A model generated the notes under the pieces. It saw nothing but the letters and a program-made list of their open reading frames with translations. It was not told the DNA's origin and ran no database searches. From Mesostigma viride (Eukaryota; Streptophyta; Mesostigmatophyceae; Mesostigmatales; Mesostigmataceae), in assembly GCA_009746045.1 (NCBI GenBank), contig RPFO01000392.1, positions 2,618,560 to 2,682,559 on the forward strand: a DNA stretch of 64,000 bases. The letters run 5' to 3'. A program made the position numbers and the translations under genes. Positions 1-8,499 of the stretch are shown piece after piece; positions within the stretch are counted from its first letter, which is position 1; the number at the start of each line of letters is the position of its first letter.

Positions 1-839
1 CGCGTGATATGGGACCGGCTAGCGGCCCGTACAATCACCCTCGATTTCGTCATCTCCAAGGGGAGGACGCTAAAGAAAAGGGACGCCACGGGAATGATGG
101 AACAGCTCTGGGTAGAACAGGCGAAGATCGTCATAGAGGCGGTATAAGGGATTACGAATTCGTGTTGGATTGTAAGCTGTGACACGCCGCGCAATCCAGT
201 TATCCAATAACATAATAACGAAATCCATGCATTGTTTATCTCGAAATCATACACGGAAGCACACTTGAACCAATCGTCGCGGAAAAGTAGCCTGGACTCT
301 CGCGGCGTGACCCTCGCTGTGTCGATGATGTTTTCGATGATCACCTGCGGGTGGCCGCTCATGGTCCATTCGACCGTATCCGCATACCGCCCTATATTCG
401 CGGGCGTATACGGCGAGGTTCGAAATTGATACCCTTCTCCGAAGTTCGCCCACAACAGGTCATCCGCTACGAGCGTCGTGACGTAACTTTCGCGGTTATT
501 ATTAGGCCCCCACGAGAGGCCGTGATAGGCGCATCGGATCGCGTTTCCCGACTCCGCGTGTCCGCGCGAAAGTTTTGCCCCTCGATGGGGGCAAACGTCG
601 CGGCACACGAGCAGCTCGCAGGAGGAAGAGCGGTATACAACGTAGTCGTCGCCGTATATCTTCACGATTCGCAGCTTCGTACCCCGTGTCGGCATAGGAG
701 CGCCTACGCAGATCCACTTGTCGCACATAACGGTTTTTACGGAGGGCGTGGGAGTCTGACATACGCATCGAAGCCGTGTCCGTACCATGCGATCCCGAAA
801 CGCTCGCGGCGTGCATAAAAGTCGTGTCGAGCGTATCAT
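1..839 (-). CDS. Rieske [2Fe-2S] oxygenase-like protein, 3' end beyond window
   Basis: An open frame runs from an ATG at 839 to the left edge without a stop, about 279 residues. It holds a Rieske cluster site: CPHRG (Cys83, His85) and, 17 residues on, CAYHG (Cys103, His106), the C-x-H/C-x2-H pattern that binds [2Fe-2S]. The following ring-hydroxylase-like part has ENIID at 169-173, which aligns with the family motif E-N-x-x-D-x-x-H-x4-H. The two iron-binding histidines fall on Arg176 and Glu181, so the mononuclear iron site looks lost. A second in-frame ATG at 728 (Met38) would start right at the Rieske domain and may be the true start. Family members are electron-transferring oxygenases (for example pheophorbide a or sterol-type); the substrate cannot be told. 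It is divergent from the next gene and sits with viral genes, so I infer viral origin. The Rieske call is firm, the enzyme class is not. Confidence 0.8.
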   Translation of the reverse strand, partial: MIRSTRLLCTPRAFRDRMVRTRLRCVCQTPTPSVKTVMCDKWICVGAPMPTRGTKLRIVKIYGDDYVVYRSSSCELLVCRDVCPHRGAKLSRGHAESGNAIRCAYHGLSWGPNNNRESYVTTLVADDLLWANFGEGYQFRTSPYTPANIGRYADTVEWTMSGHPQVIIENIIDTARVTPRESRLLFRDDWFKCASVYDFEINNAWISLLCYWITGLRGVSQLTIQHEFVIPYTASMTIFACSTQSCSIIPVASLFFSVLPLEMTKSRVIVRAASRSHIT

Positions 840-910
840 TTGTATTCTGATGCGTGATTCGAGCGCCGGATTAAACGAGCACAACTTTTTTGTGACTGTA
901 GGGTATATTT

Positions 911-1474
911 ATGGTCTCGATATTCCGCCGCGTGTTGTTTCCGACGACAGCTCCGGTAGTTGCCACGGACAAAAAAGCACCCATCGCCGCCTCTCTCTCT
1001 CCTAGTAAAAGCCCCTGGGACAGGGACGTCTACATCGTGGGCCGCCAGCGCCCTCATCAGTCCGTCCTGGGCATATGTGACATGGAAAAGGACAGAAAAA
1101 CGCATGTCGTGCGACCCATGACCCACATCCTGGGCTTTAATGACGAGCGCCTCGCCTCTTCCATGGAGAAGTTGGCTATCCGCGACCACGCCATGGGGGA
1201 GGATAACAAGTGGTGTTTGGACGACGACTCCGTTGACAAGTTCATTGTCGAGCGCATCGAGGAAATTGGCTACAGTAGCTACGAGTCGGATTCTCTTCCT
1301 TGCGATATAAGCGTCAAAAGTCTCAAGTTCCGAAAATTGATTCAATGGTCGGCCCTCGCGGGCTTGGTTTTGAGGATGGTCGACCTCGTCGACGACAAGG
1401 TCGTGATCACGACACACTACCCTTCCGAGGATGAAAAGGTGTTTATTCCATACTTGAACGTGTGTCTGAAGTGA
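911..1474 (+). CDS. hypothetical viral protein, 187 aa
   Basis: An intronless frame of 187 residues starts at the first ATG after the 71-base gap that separates it from the divergent Rieske gene. It ends 12 bases before the stop of the convergent membrane-protein gene, a packing typical of the viral segment. The N-terminal 30 residues are Ser/Pro/Ala-rich and basic; the rest is mixed charged and likely globular, with a short hydrophobic run near residues 146-156. I see no known motif and assign no function. A long frame on the opposite strand (836-1417) covers the same bases, but it clashes with the Rieske start and has the skewed composition of a shadow. Confidence 0.6.
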   Translation: MVSIFRRVLFPTTAPVVATDKKAPIAASLSPSKSPWDRDVYIVGRQRPHQSVLGICDMEKDRKTHVVRPMTHILGFNDERLASSMEKLAIRDHAMGEDNKWCLDDDSVDKFIVERIEEIGYSSYESDSLPCDISVKSLKFRKLIQWSALAGLVLRMVDLVDDKVVITTHYPSEDEKVFIPYLNVCLK

Positions 1475-1486
1475 ATCGGACTTATT

Positions 1487-2002
1487 TTATTCATGGTTGA
1501 TAACCCTCTCAACGGGTTCTCTGGCGCCTAGGACCGCTTTCTGGCTCTTCTTTCTAGAATACCAGTAATAGTGCAGGGTTATAAAGGCGATAGTCATCGC
1601 TCCGTACGCGACGACGCCCGTCAATGTCCCGTGGGGCTTGATTGACCCCCACATGTCGTGCGCGTACACCCTGTAGTATTTCCACGTCCATGCCATGAAC
1701 GCCACGCCAATCAATCCCTGGACACCCTGCCAGGTCTTGTGATGATTCGAGAACACGACGCCGTGTCCGATGAGACACGCGGCCGATATCGCCAAAAAGA
1801 ACCCGTAGTTTGTGATCTTAGAAAGGCTAAAATGCCACGGGTAGCGGTCGAAATCCCCGGTGAAACCAAGGGGAGGCTCCGTGTATCGCTGGCTCATAAA
1901 AAGCTTCTGTTTCCAACCCGGTGGTTGGATTTTTATCGTCTTCCCGATGTCGAAGTTTTGAATCGTCCCGCGGTCCCCGGCGATTTCGCGTTCGAAGTCC
2001 AT
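1487..2002 (-). CDS. three-helix membrane protein
   Basis: A 171-residue protein with about 60 polar N-terminal residues, three likely membrane helices (roughly 63-85, 93-113 and 125-148) and a short basic tail from Ser149 (SRKKSQK). The N-terminal part contains an aromatic/proline stretch (YTEPPLGF near 40). The topology would suit a virion inner-membrane or infected-cell membrane protein, but no family is recognised. It lies in tandem with the 135-residue gene upstream (22-base gap) and converges on the 187-residue gene. Being intronless and tightly packed supports membership in the viral block. Confidence 0.7.
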   Translation of the reverse strand: MDFEREIAGDRGTIQNFDIGKTIKIQPPGWKQKLFMSQRYTEPPLGFTGDFDRYPWHFSLSKITNYGFFLAISAACLIGHGVVFSNHHKTWQGVQGLIGVAFMAWTWKYYRVYAHDMWGSIKPHGTLTGVVAYGAMTIAFITLHYYWYSRKKSQKAVLGAREPVERVINHE

Positions 2003-2024
2003 TTATTATAGTGTCTTCACAATT

Positions 2025-2432
2025 TTAGGCGACGGCATCGTCGACGGGCGTCTTTTCCTTGGACGAAGGTGTGTAGCTGCCGATGAGGTACTTCACGGCG
2101 AAATCTCCCGCCGTCCACCCGTTCGCGAGTTTGTAACTCGCCTCGATCTTTGACCCCACACGCCTCATCTCGTTGAGACACTTTCGCACGTCGCCGACAG
2201 ACAGGTTTGGGATGGAAGTGCTCATGTAAGGGGCCTTCTTGGTCTTTTTTCCGTCAGACTCTTCGGATCCCGATTCAGAAGAAGGAGCCTCTACTGCGGA
2301 GGGGGGTGGCTCGGCCTTAGGCTCTCGCTTGACCCGTTTGCGCTTTTGTTCGACCGCCTTGGTTCGACCGTCTCGGGAACGGGGGCGGTAGTCATATCGG
2401 TCGCGGAAGCCATTGGGGAGGATCGAGTACAT
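2025..2432 (-). CDS. hypothetical basic/acidic protein, 135 aa
   Basis: The N-terminal half (to about residue 70) is low complexity: Arg/Lys-rich, then Pro/Glu/Ser-rich with an acidic serine patch. The second half, from about MSTSIPNLSV, looks folded and helical (KCLNEMRRVG, KYLIGSY). This architecture of a disordered charged arm plus a small domain fits a DNA- or RNA-associated viral protein, but no family is recognised. The ATG at 2432 was chosen because it is the only upstream in-frame start. It leaves 73 bases to the divergent VLTF3 gene, so the two probably share a bidirectional promoter region. Confidence 0.55.
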   Translation of the reverse strand: MYSILPNGFRDRYDYRPRSRDGRTKAVEQKRKRVKREPKAEPPPSAVEAPSSESGSEESDGKKTKKAPYMSTSIPNLSVGDVRKCLNEMRRVGSKIEASYKLANGWTAGDFAVKYLIGSYTPSSKEKTPVDDAVA

Positions 2433-2505
2433 CTACAGCGGCCACAAATTTATTCCCCCGTTGAACGCGCTCGAGCCTCGAAAGTTTTCTGAGCTATTTG
2501 TCGTC

Positions 2506-3621
2506 ATGGACAAGACCACCGTCGAGGCCAAACTGAAGGAGTGCATGGATTGGTTCGACGCCCAGAACGGGGAGAGGGAGACGGAGAGGATGGAGTTTAT
2601 GCTCGAAGTGCTTCCTCTGTACTCTCGCTACCTGGCGGCGGTCGGAAAACGAGAGGCGAGACGTCCGACCACATCACTCCAGTCGACGGGGAAGGGCAAG
2701 GTGAAGTTCGTGTCCGACGGGTGGGTTACGATCACGGAACCGGGGAAAGAGTCCACCGTCACGGTCGAGGAGGCGCAGAAACGGGGGTTCCTGTCCGAGC
2801 GGAAGGTGAAGCACGAGAAACTCGATACCGGAGAGGCGGTTTCCAGGGGGCAGCTCTACGACGAGTTTATGCTACTCATCAGCCGTTTTCGTTACCTTCC
2901 GGCAAAGATCGTCGAGATCCGCAGGCCTCTGCACGCAGAGACCGTGGCGTACGGCTTTTGCTCCAAGTGCAACGTGAACATGGTCGAAGACCAGTCGCAC
3001 GGAGACATGATTTGCAGCAAGTGCGGCGAGGCGAAGCCCGCCCACAACGACGGCATCGACGCGTGCCCCTACGGCACGCCAGTGGACAACGCGGACTACT
3101 GCTACAAGCGGATCAACCACTTTAACGAGTGCATCGCTCAATTCCACGCGCGAGAGAAGTCCACGATCCCCGAGGAGGTGATCGAGGCCGTGAGTCAGGA
3201 CTTTAAGAAGGCGAGGGTCGTGAAGTCGGACATTACCGCGAAAAAAGTGCGCAAAGTGCTGAGAAAGCTGAGGCTATCCAAGTACTTCGAACACTCTGTG
3301 CAGATCACGCACATTTTGCAAGGATCTCCGCCTCCGACCATGACCATGGATCAGGAGGAGAGGCTGAGAAACATGTTCCGCATGATACAAAAGCCGTTTG
3401 AGGACGTGTGTCCGAAGAACAGGCGCAACTTTTTGAATTATTCATATACCATCCACAAGATGTGTCAGCTTCTAGGGTATGACGAGTTCATTGAGCATTT
3501 CCCTCTGTTGAAGAGCCGCGAGAAGTTGTGGGGTCAGGACATGATGTGGAAGGGGATCTGCGCCAAACTGAACTGGCAGTTCATCCCTTCGACGTTCATT
3601 CCCCCGAACTCTCATCCATAG
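2506..3621 (+). CDS. VLTF3: VLTF3-like late transcription factor of nucleocytoplasmic large DNA viruses
   Basis: A 371-residue protein that I recognise as the poxvirus late transcription factor 3 family, a core gene of giant viruses that drives late viral transcription. It has a zinc ribbon, Cys152-x2-Cys155 and Cys170-x2-Cys173, followed by the family hallmark YKRINHFNECIAQF at 200-213 and then IPEEV near 221. The C-terminal half keeps the expected basic and aromatic residues (for example NRRNFLNYSY). The frame stays open upstream to 2413, but the first ATG is at 2506, giving a usual length for algal-virus members. The 3' end overlaps the end of the convergent PCNA gene by 26 bases. No introns or breaks are seen, so the gene is either recently acquired or still under selection. 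Confidence 0.93.
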   Translation: MDKTTVEAKLKECMDWFDAQNGERETERMEFMLEVLPLYSRYLAAVGKREARRPTTSLQSTGKGKVKFVSDGWVTITEPGKESTVTVEEAQKRGFLSERKVKHEKLDTGEAVSRGQLYDEFMLLISRFRYLPAKIVEIRRPLHAETVAYGFCSKCNVNMVEDQSHGDMICSKCGEAKPAHNDGIDACPYGTPVDNADYCYKRINHFNECIAQFHAREKSTIPEEVIEAVSQDFKKARVVKSDITAKKVRKVLRKLRLSKYFEHSVQITHILQGSPPPTMTMDQEERLRNMFRMIQKPFEDVCPKNRRNFLNYSYTIHKMCQLLGYDEFIEHFPLLKSREKLWGQDMMWKGICAKLNWQFIPSTFIPPNSHP

Positions 3622-4402
3622 GGGCGTTCTCATCGTCGGCGCCTTCGCCCACCTGGGGTGCCAGGGCGAACATGAGCGTTCCGAGGTCTCCTATCTTGTA
3701 CTTTACGATCATCGGATATTCTGGCATAATAAAGATATCTACACTGTTGCAAAGTCCCGACGCCTTTGAGAATGTGCACATGTATCGGACTGAGAAACAC
3801 TCGTCGATCTCCTTGTCCCCCGCGATGTTCACCGTCACTTCGGGGTGTTCCTTCCCGATATCCAGCTGGCAGTTGCCTATATCCCCCGTGCAGCTGAGCG
3901 TGATTTCGCCGCCTCGACACTGCAGTCTCACTTTGTCGGATATGATGGAAAGGTCGCGGCAGATCTTCTGGAATTCGGAGCTGACCATCGTGATGCAGGT
4001 CATATAGTCTTTCTCCGGGATCTCGATGAGATCGTCGTCGATGTCCATCAGTTTCATCTCGTAGAACCACCTCGTGTTCTTGGCCCGGTTTAGGATCGTG
4101 ATCTCCATGACGTCGAGGTTCTCTTCCTTCAACCTCAGCTCCAACTCGTCGTTCACACACACGTTCTTGATGAGTTTGAAGAAGTTGACCAGGCTGATCC
4201 CGACCGTGTACTGCTTGTTGCAGCGGTATTCCTCGATCTTCTCGGCCTCCATAAAAGCGTGGAAAAGCGCCACATGAGAAAGGTCGAAGGACACGATGCG
4301 AACTCCGGTTTTGTCGAAAAACACGTTCACGTCGTTCGTGAGCTCTTTTAGGACCTCCACGAGCATCTTGACAGACGATCCTTGCACGGTTCGGAACTCC
4401 AT
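3596..4402 (-). CDS. PCNA: PCNA-like DNA sliding clamp
   Basis: A 268-residue protein with the length and layout of proliferating cell nuclear antigen: two clamp domains (about 1-120 and 128-250) joined by an interdomain linker. Recognisable features are the N-terminal KMLVEVLKELTNDVNVFF, the strand FDLSHVALFHAF near residues 39-50, and the C-terminal FIMPEYPMIVKYKIGDLGTL, which matches the usual APKIE-type end region. A trimeric ring tethering DNA polymerase is its expected role. It lacks introns and overlaps the VLTF3 gene tail-to-tail by 26 bases. A small gene (4454-4711) precedes it on the same strand with a 51-base gap. The divergence and the neighbours argue for the viral, not the host, copy. 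Confidence 0.93.
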   Translation of the reverse strand: MEFRTVQGSSVKMLVEVLKELTNDVNVFFDKTGVRIVSFDLSHVALFHAFMEAEKIEEYRCNKQYTVGISLVNFFKLIKNVCVNDELELRLKEENLDVMEITILNRAKNTRWFYEMKLMDIDDDLIEIPEKDYMTCITMVSSEFQKICRDLSIISDKVRLQCRGGEITLSCTGDIGNCQLDIGKEHPEVTVNIAGDKEIDECFSVRYMCTFSKASGLCNSVDIFIMPEYPMIVKYKIGDLGTLMFALAPQVGEGADDENAPMDESSGE

Positions 4403-4453
4403 GGCCGCTGAAACGCGCGCTGAAATGAATTCCGCCGATAAGAACGAACGAAG

Positions 4454-4711
4454 TTACGCGGACATGCAGCCGAGGTAGGTGTATCCGACGAACGTGGGAT
4501 CGGAGTCCGATATTATAGGGTTCGGTCCGCCGCGCTCCAGGAAGAAAATGACACGTTGCCCATCGTACGTCGTCGAGTAAATCCTGTGCGTGCCGATGTC
4601 CAGAGGATTGATACGGCTCAGAGTGTCTCCAGAAGATTCGAACCGGATAAACTTTTGCACGTGGACGACGTTAGCGTCCACCACTTTGGACTTCAACACC
4701 GTCGAACTCAT
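4454..4711 (-). CDS. hypothetical viral protein, 85 aa
   Basis: A small intronless protein, mostly beta-type in composition (VVHVQKFIRF, YDGQRVIFFLERGG). It begins at an ATG 84 bases from the divergent 99-residue gene and ends 51 bases before PCNA on the same strand. No motif or family is recognised. Position and packing make it a probable real viral gene. A longer minus-strand frame at 4708-5076 overlaps its start by four bases but lies antisense to the 99-residue gene and was not chosen. Confidence 0.55.
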   Translation of the reverse strand: MSSTVLKSKVVDANVVHVQKFIRFESSGDTLSRINPLDIGTHRIYSTTYDGQRVIFFLERGGPNPIISDSDPTFVGYTYLGCMSA

Positions 4712-4795
4712 TCCGCGGTATACATGTAGTAAAGTTTATGTTCGTCCAGAAACGCGTTTTTTTTAACGGACGAAACATTACGCAAGTTCGGACCA

Positions 4796-5095
4796 ATGTC
4801 CATTTCGCTCGACAGTGACGACATCTCCGACATCGTGCTGTGCGGCGTCAACAAAGGCTGGTCCGTATCCATGAACCGGCACGGGGATCTGATCTTCGAG
4901 AAGCCCTCCGAGGAAACGGATACGGAAGATGACGTCAGTCCTCGTGCGCTCGTGCGACCTGCGCCAGTCCCTGTGGAACGGTGCGAATCTCCCGTCAAGG
5001 AGCGGCGGAAGAAGGTGCAGAAGATGACGCAATACGTGTCTCTCGATTCCGGCAAGCGGATGCGGCTGTCGATCAAAGTCAGCGAGGAGGAATAA
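4796..5095 (+). CDS. hypothetical viral protein, 99 aa
   Basis: The protein opens with an acidic Asp/Ser patch (SLDSDDISDIV), has a middle rich in Glu/Pro, and ends with a basic segment (KERRKKVQKM) and a final acidic tail. It is intronless, reads away from the 85-residue gene, and is followed 44 bases later by the LysM gene on the same strand. An AT-rich tract with eight T residues lies about 45 bases upstream and could be part of a viral promoter. No function can be assigned. Confidence 0.5.
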   Translation: MSISLDSDDISDIVLCGVNKGWSVSMNRHGDLIFEKPSEETDTEDDVSPRALVRPAPVPVERCESPVKERRKKVQKMTQYVSLDSGKRMRLSIKVSEEE

Positions 5096-5139
5096 AATTA
5101 TGTCTCTCGTCATAGTATAACTCGAAACTGGAGACGTCT

Positions 5140-6252
5140 ATGGCACCCATGGGCCCGGGAGGGAATCTCATAGCGATACCGCCAGAACTGGTGGAGCGAC
5201 TCATCCGATTGCTGCCGGACACGACGCTTACGAAGAGCGCCCCGATGACGGCAGAAAACAACCCGGACGCCATCATTCAGAAGGCCTTCGAACAGAATAT
5301 CGTGCCTACGTACGCGAGTCCGAGCAAAGGGGTGTACGGCGAAAAGAGCGGACACGTGGTCGCGGAGGGGGAAACGTGGAAGTCCATCGCGGAACAGTAT
5401 GGCGTGCTTCCCGACGAGCTCATTATCTCGAACCCGCACATCTCGCCGTTGGGTTTGGCGCCCGGTAGCTTCGTGTTGATCCCGAAACGGTACTCGTTCC
5501 AGGATTTCGTGAACGGCGTCATCCACCCCGACACGAACATGGGACTGACGTACGAGTCGAACGATATAGGCGGATACGCGGGTCCGAGTGGCAAGACGGG
5601 GTGGTTTGATTGGATGAAGAAGCCGAGTTTAGGAGGACTTGTGGGCGGGGTCACGAGCGGTCTGCAGAAAGGGGGGCAATACTTGTGGGGGGGCGTCAAC
5701 TCTCCTTTGAAAACGGCAATGCTTGCTAGTCACATGGCTCGGCCGGCAATTAAATTTTTCTACAATCACGAAATGCCAAGTGTCGGAGAAGTGCTAGGTG
5801 TTTTCAACCAATTTCACGCTAACACGACCAACGATCCGTGGAGAATGGCTACGGCGCAGGTGGCGCCCATGATGGGGCATGTATCGGGTCTGGCGGGTAT
5901 GTTGCCAAGTGTGATGGAAGGCTCTAAATACGCCGGATACATTCCGTATGCACAAAAGGCCGCGTCAGCGGCGGGTGTGGTATCAAATTTGGCTGGAGAC
6001 CCTCGAGGACAGACCCTCCTTCGCATGGGTATGAACGTTCCGAAGAGATGGGTGAATGCTCCCCGGGGTCGAGGATTGCGGGCGCCCGTAATACTAACCC
6101 TGGAACCTAAAAACCGCCGGGACCCACGGGGGCCTCGTGGTGGTCCACGGGATTCCGCGTGCCGCGTCCGTTCCGTACTGGCCGTACCCGTCCGTACTCG
6201 TCCGTACCCGTCCGTACCCGTCCGTACCCGTCCGTACCCGTCCGTTCCGTAA
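5140..6252 (+). CDS. LysM-domain viral protein with anomalous C-terminal tail
   Basis: One LysM domain is clear at about residues 71-117: HVVAEGETWKSIAEQYGVLP, then LIISNP and PGSFVLIPKR. LysM modules bind N-acetylglucosamine glycans (peptidoglycan, chitin), so a structural or cell-surface-binding role is likely. After the domain comes a Gly-rich region (160-195) and a weakly hydrophobic Ala/Met/Gly-rich region to about residue 305. The last 60 residues differ: they are Arg/Pro-rich and end in a repeated VRTRPYPSVP pattern made by a 10-bp DNA repeat. I think the natural C-terminus was lost near 6060 where foreign DNA begins, so the true viral gene is probably broken at its 3' end. The start ATG at 5140 follows a 44-base gap after the upstream gene. 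Confidence 0.75.
   Translation: MAPMGPGGNLIAIPPELVERLIRLLPDTTLTKSAPMTAENNPDAIIQKAFEQNIVPTYASPSKGVYGEKSGHVVAEGETWKSIAEQYGVLPDELIISNPHISPLGLAPGSFVLIPKRYSFQDFVNGVIHPDTNMGLTYESNDIGGYAGPSGKTGWFDWMKKPSLGGLVGGVTSGLQKGGQYLWGGVNSPLKTAMLASHMARPAIKFFYNHEMPSVGEVLGVFNQFHANTTNDPWRMATAQVAPMMGHVSGLAGMLPSVMEGSKYAGYIPYAQKAASAAGVVSNLAGDPRGQTLLRMGMNVPKRWVNAPRGRGLRAPVILTLEPKNRRDPRGPRGGPRDSACRVRSVLAVPVRTRPYPSVPVRTRPYPSVP
6171..6250. repeat. 10-bp tandem repeat (CCGTACCCGT) at the viral/host-like boundary
   Basis: About seven head-to-tail copies of CCGTACCCGT, one with a C-to-T change, lie just after the point where the compact viral genes stop. Three copies make 30 bases, so the array stays open in every frame and extends the LysM reading frame artificially. 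Downstream (6251-6542) there is AT-rich DNA with no gene I can support. Confidence 0.85.
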
Positions 6253-6542
6253 CCGTCGGATCTCGTACTACAGATTCGGCTGGCTACCCTCGGGCTTTGT
6301 GGCTGCCACGTGGCCTGTTCCTAACTACAGATACTTAAATATACTATGGCACTTAGATATTTTTTACGTTTGGGCCAGAACATTCACATCTTTTCCAAGT
6401 CATTAAAAAAACATCGTTGTGTTATGCAGGCATTCGCATATCTACTGGCCTAATTCTGGCAAACATCTACATCCTATGCTGGCATCCTATCTCCAACTGC
6501 CTAGTGCTGAAAACATGCACATCTTATGCTGGCATCTGTCAC

Positions 6543-7766
6543 CTACACTATCCTTGCAGACTGGGCGCCCTGTGACGCATCAAGGACTGGGAACGAGGCG
6601 TTCTGTATCTCGCTATCTGTTGGGAACGCCTGGCCTCCATCAGGTAGCGAGCTGGCACACGGGAGCCGCCCCACGCGGTCCAGCTCCTTCACCACCAGCC
6701 GCTCCATTACATCGTCCATCTCCTCAGCCGTGAAGCCGAGGAGCATCCTCAAGTCATCCCTGGCGCCGTGGCCTTCCTTCATCAGGCGCTCCTTGACAGC
6801 ATCTGCCTGCTTGGCCTTCTCCTTCAGCTCCAGCACAGCGCAGGCCTCGTGGTAGTAGGCGCACCTCTTCATGTGAGCCTCCACGTCCGCCTTCCTGCCA
6901 GTGTAAGAACAGCCCGTCTTGGACTTGGAGCCGTCCTGCCTCTTGATGTCGACGGAGAAACCGCACTCGAAGCGGTTCTTCTCGCAGGTGGCGAAGTGCT
7001 CGTCGACGTCCTCCCTGTGAAGGAACATCCCGCAGCCGTAGTCGCAGAAGCCGTAGGGGAGGGAGGCCACCAGCTCGTTGAGGGCGTGGTCCATCTGGTA
7101 GAACTTGTGGTAGTGCGTCAGGACTTCGCAGCTGCACATGGGGCACTTCATGTTCGTGGTCTTGCCGTTCGGCTTGGTGAGATGGAACGCCTTCATCTTC
7201 TCCACGCACTCGGGGCACATCACGCAGTTGCACTCGTGGATGTGGGGATGGTCGATGAGGGCGACCAGCCTCGCGTACTTCCCCGTCTTGCTGGGGGCCA
7301 GGCAGAAGGGGCACTGCGGCAACTTGATGACGACAGCGTTTTTGACGTTGCAGGACAGCCCTTCGTATTTCTCCTGCCAAGAGCGTTCGCGGAGGCCGGC
7401 GGGAGTGGAGACCTTCTGCCTCATAGGCATCTCCTTCAGCCGTTTGGCGTCACGGCTTTCTTCTGCAAGCAAAACAAAAAAGCAAAAAAAAAAAACGCAA
7501 GCATTGAAAAAAAAACAAATTTATAAGCCACGGAAAACCACACAAGGGGTGAGCTTTTGGGGGCAAAACCACTTGCAAACGACAGCTCTCCACGGGAAAA
7601 GACGGAAAAAGACAGGAAAAGGAACATTACCCGGCTCTTGCTCCTGCTCAGCGTCGTATGGCCTGTCGCGAGTTCCTTCCCTTGGAAATGGGCGAGGCAC
7701 AGGCCTCATTCCCCCCCTCACGCCATGGCTACCATGAGAGTTAGAAGCGGATCCAGCCCTAGGCAT
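6543..7766 (-). CDS. RING/TRAF-type zinc-finger protein, two exons
   Basis: The main exon is 6543-7462. A first exon at 7631-7766 is predicted from an ATG at 7766, a GTAATG donor and a T-rich acceptor ending TTGCAG; phases match (1/1). The protein is about 351 residues. A RING-like cluster (CPFC, CNCVMCPEC, CPMCSC) is followed by a TRAF-type zinc finger with Cys/His spacing CDYGCG...H...H...C and a second CSYTG...H...C unit. A charged helical C-terminus (KEKAKQADAVKERLMKEG) follows. RING-TRAF proteins usually act as ubiquitin ligases; that is inference. The intron and richer GC set it apart from the viral block. The first exon is less certain than the second. Confidence 0.7.
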
Positions 7767-8069
7767 CGTGTTCTGAGAGATGTAGTGAGCTTTCTTGGCT
7801 ATGGCGGTGTGTAGTGGTGAGTGCTCGTGGAGGCGTGGTGGTTGGGCACATATACACTTCGAAGACCCTTCTCCGCCTCAAAGTTTTTGGGCGATTTGTG
7901 ACCGTGCGATTGGCCTGAACAGGCGTTTTGCAGGAGATTTCCCGTGAGACAGCACGCCGTACATGGAATCACGCCAAAAAAATCCGCTGGAAGATCTCGG
8001 GATCTCCGTTTTCTCGTGCCGCGGCTCGGGACTGACAAGTTGGCGTGGCGGTTACTTCACGATTTTAGC
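7767..8069. other. intergenic, no gene seen
   Basis: This stretch separates the divergent RING/TRAF gene from the repeat array upstream of the next gene. I see no convincing reading frame or RNA gene. GCGCCAAAAAA-like and CGCGG words near 7965-8035 anticipate the E2F-like words of the following array. Confidence 0.5.
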
Positions 8070-8260
8070 GTGGCGTGCCGCGGGAAACGGCCGTTACGTG
8101 CCGGTCCAGCGTGGCGTGCCGCGGGAAACGGCGGTTACATGCCAGGCCAGCGTGGCGTGACGCGGGAAACGGCGGTTTTCTGAACTTGTCCAGCGTGGAG
8201 TGCCGCGGGAAACGGCGGTTACATGCCAGTCCAGCGTGGCGTGACGCGGGAAAGGCGGTT
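8070..8260. promoter_or_regulatory. 41-bp tandem array carrying E2F-like GCGGGAAA sites
   Basis: Five copies of a unit of about 41 bp (spacing 41, 41, 43, 41) each include GCGTGGCGTG and CGCGGGAAACGGCGG. GCGGGAAA is the reverse complement of the E2F core TTTCCCGC. A further TTTCCCGCGG lies at about 8272. The array sits 240-430 bases upstream of the ATG at 8500, so it may be promoter sequence; that role is inferred. Confidence 0.6.
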
Positions 8261-8499
8261 TCGTATCAGATTTCCCGCGGATTCACGCGGCCCGCGGCCT
8301 TCACCGCGTGGATTTCCACGGCCGTTTTGCCGTTACCAGCCTGTCACAGCGGCGACCACAGGATTTTTCACAAGTCCCATGCGTCATCCACGGGGAAGGT
8401 ATAAAACACTTCCCCCTTTGCATCCAAGGGCATTCTGCAAGCCAAACCGCCATAGCCAAAAAGCTCTCAGCAAAACCAACCCCTTAGCACCAAAACACA

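Noticed and set aside
1-147. Plus-strand frame open from the window edge to a TAA at 145-147
   Set aside because: Lies antisense to the Rieske gene, whose motifs are unmistakable.
351-818. 155-residue plus-strand frame and short minus frames around 502-816
   Set aside because: Shadows of the Rieske frame.
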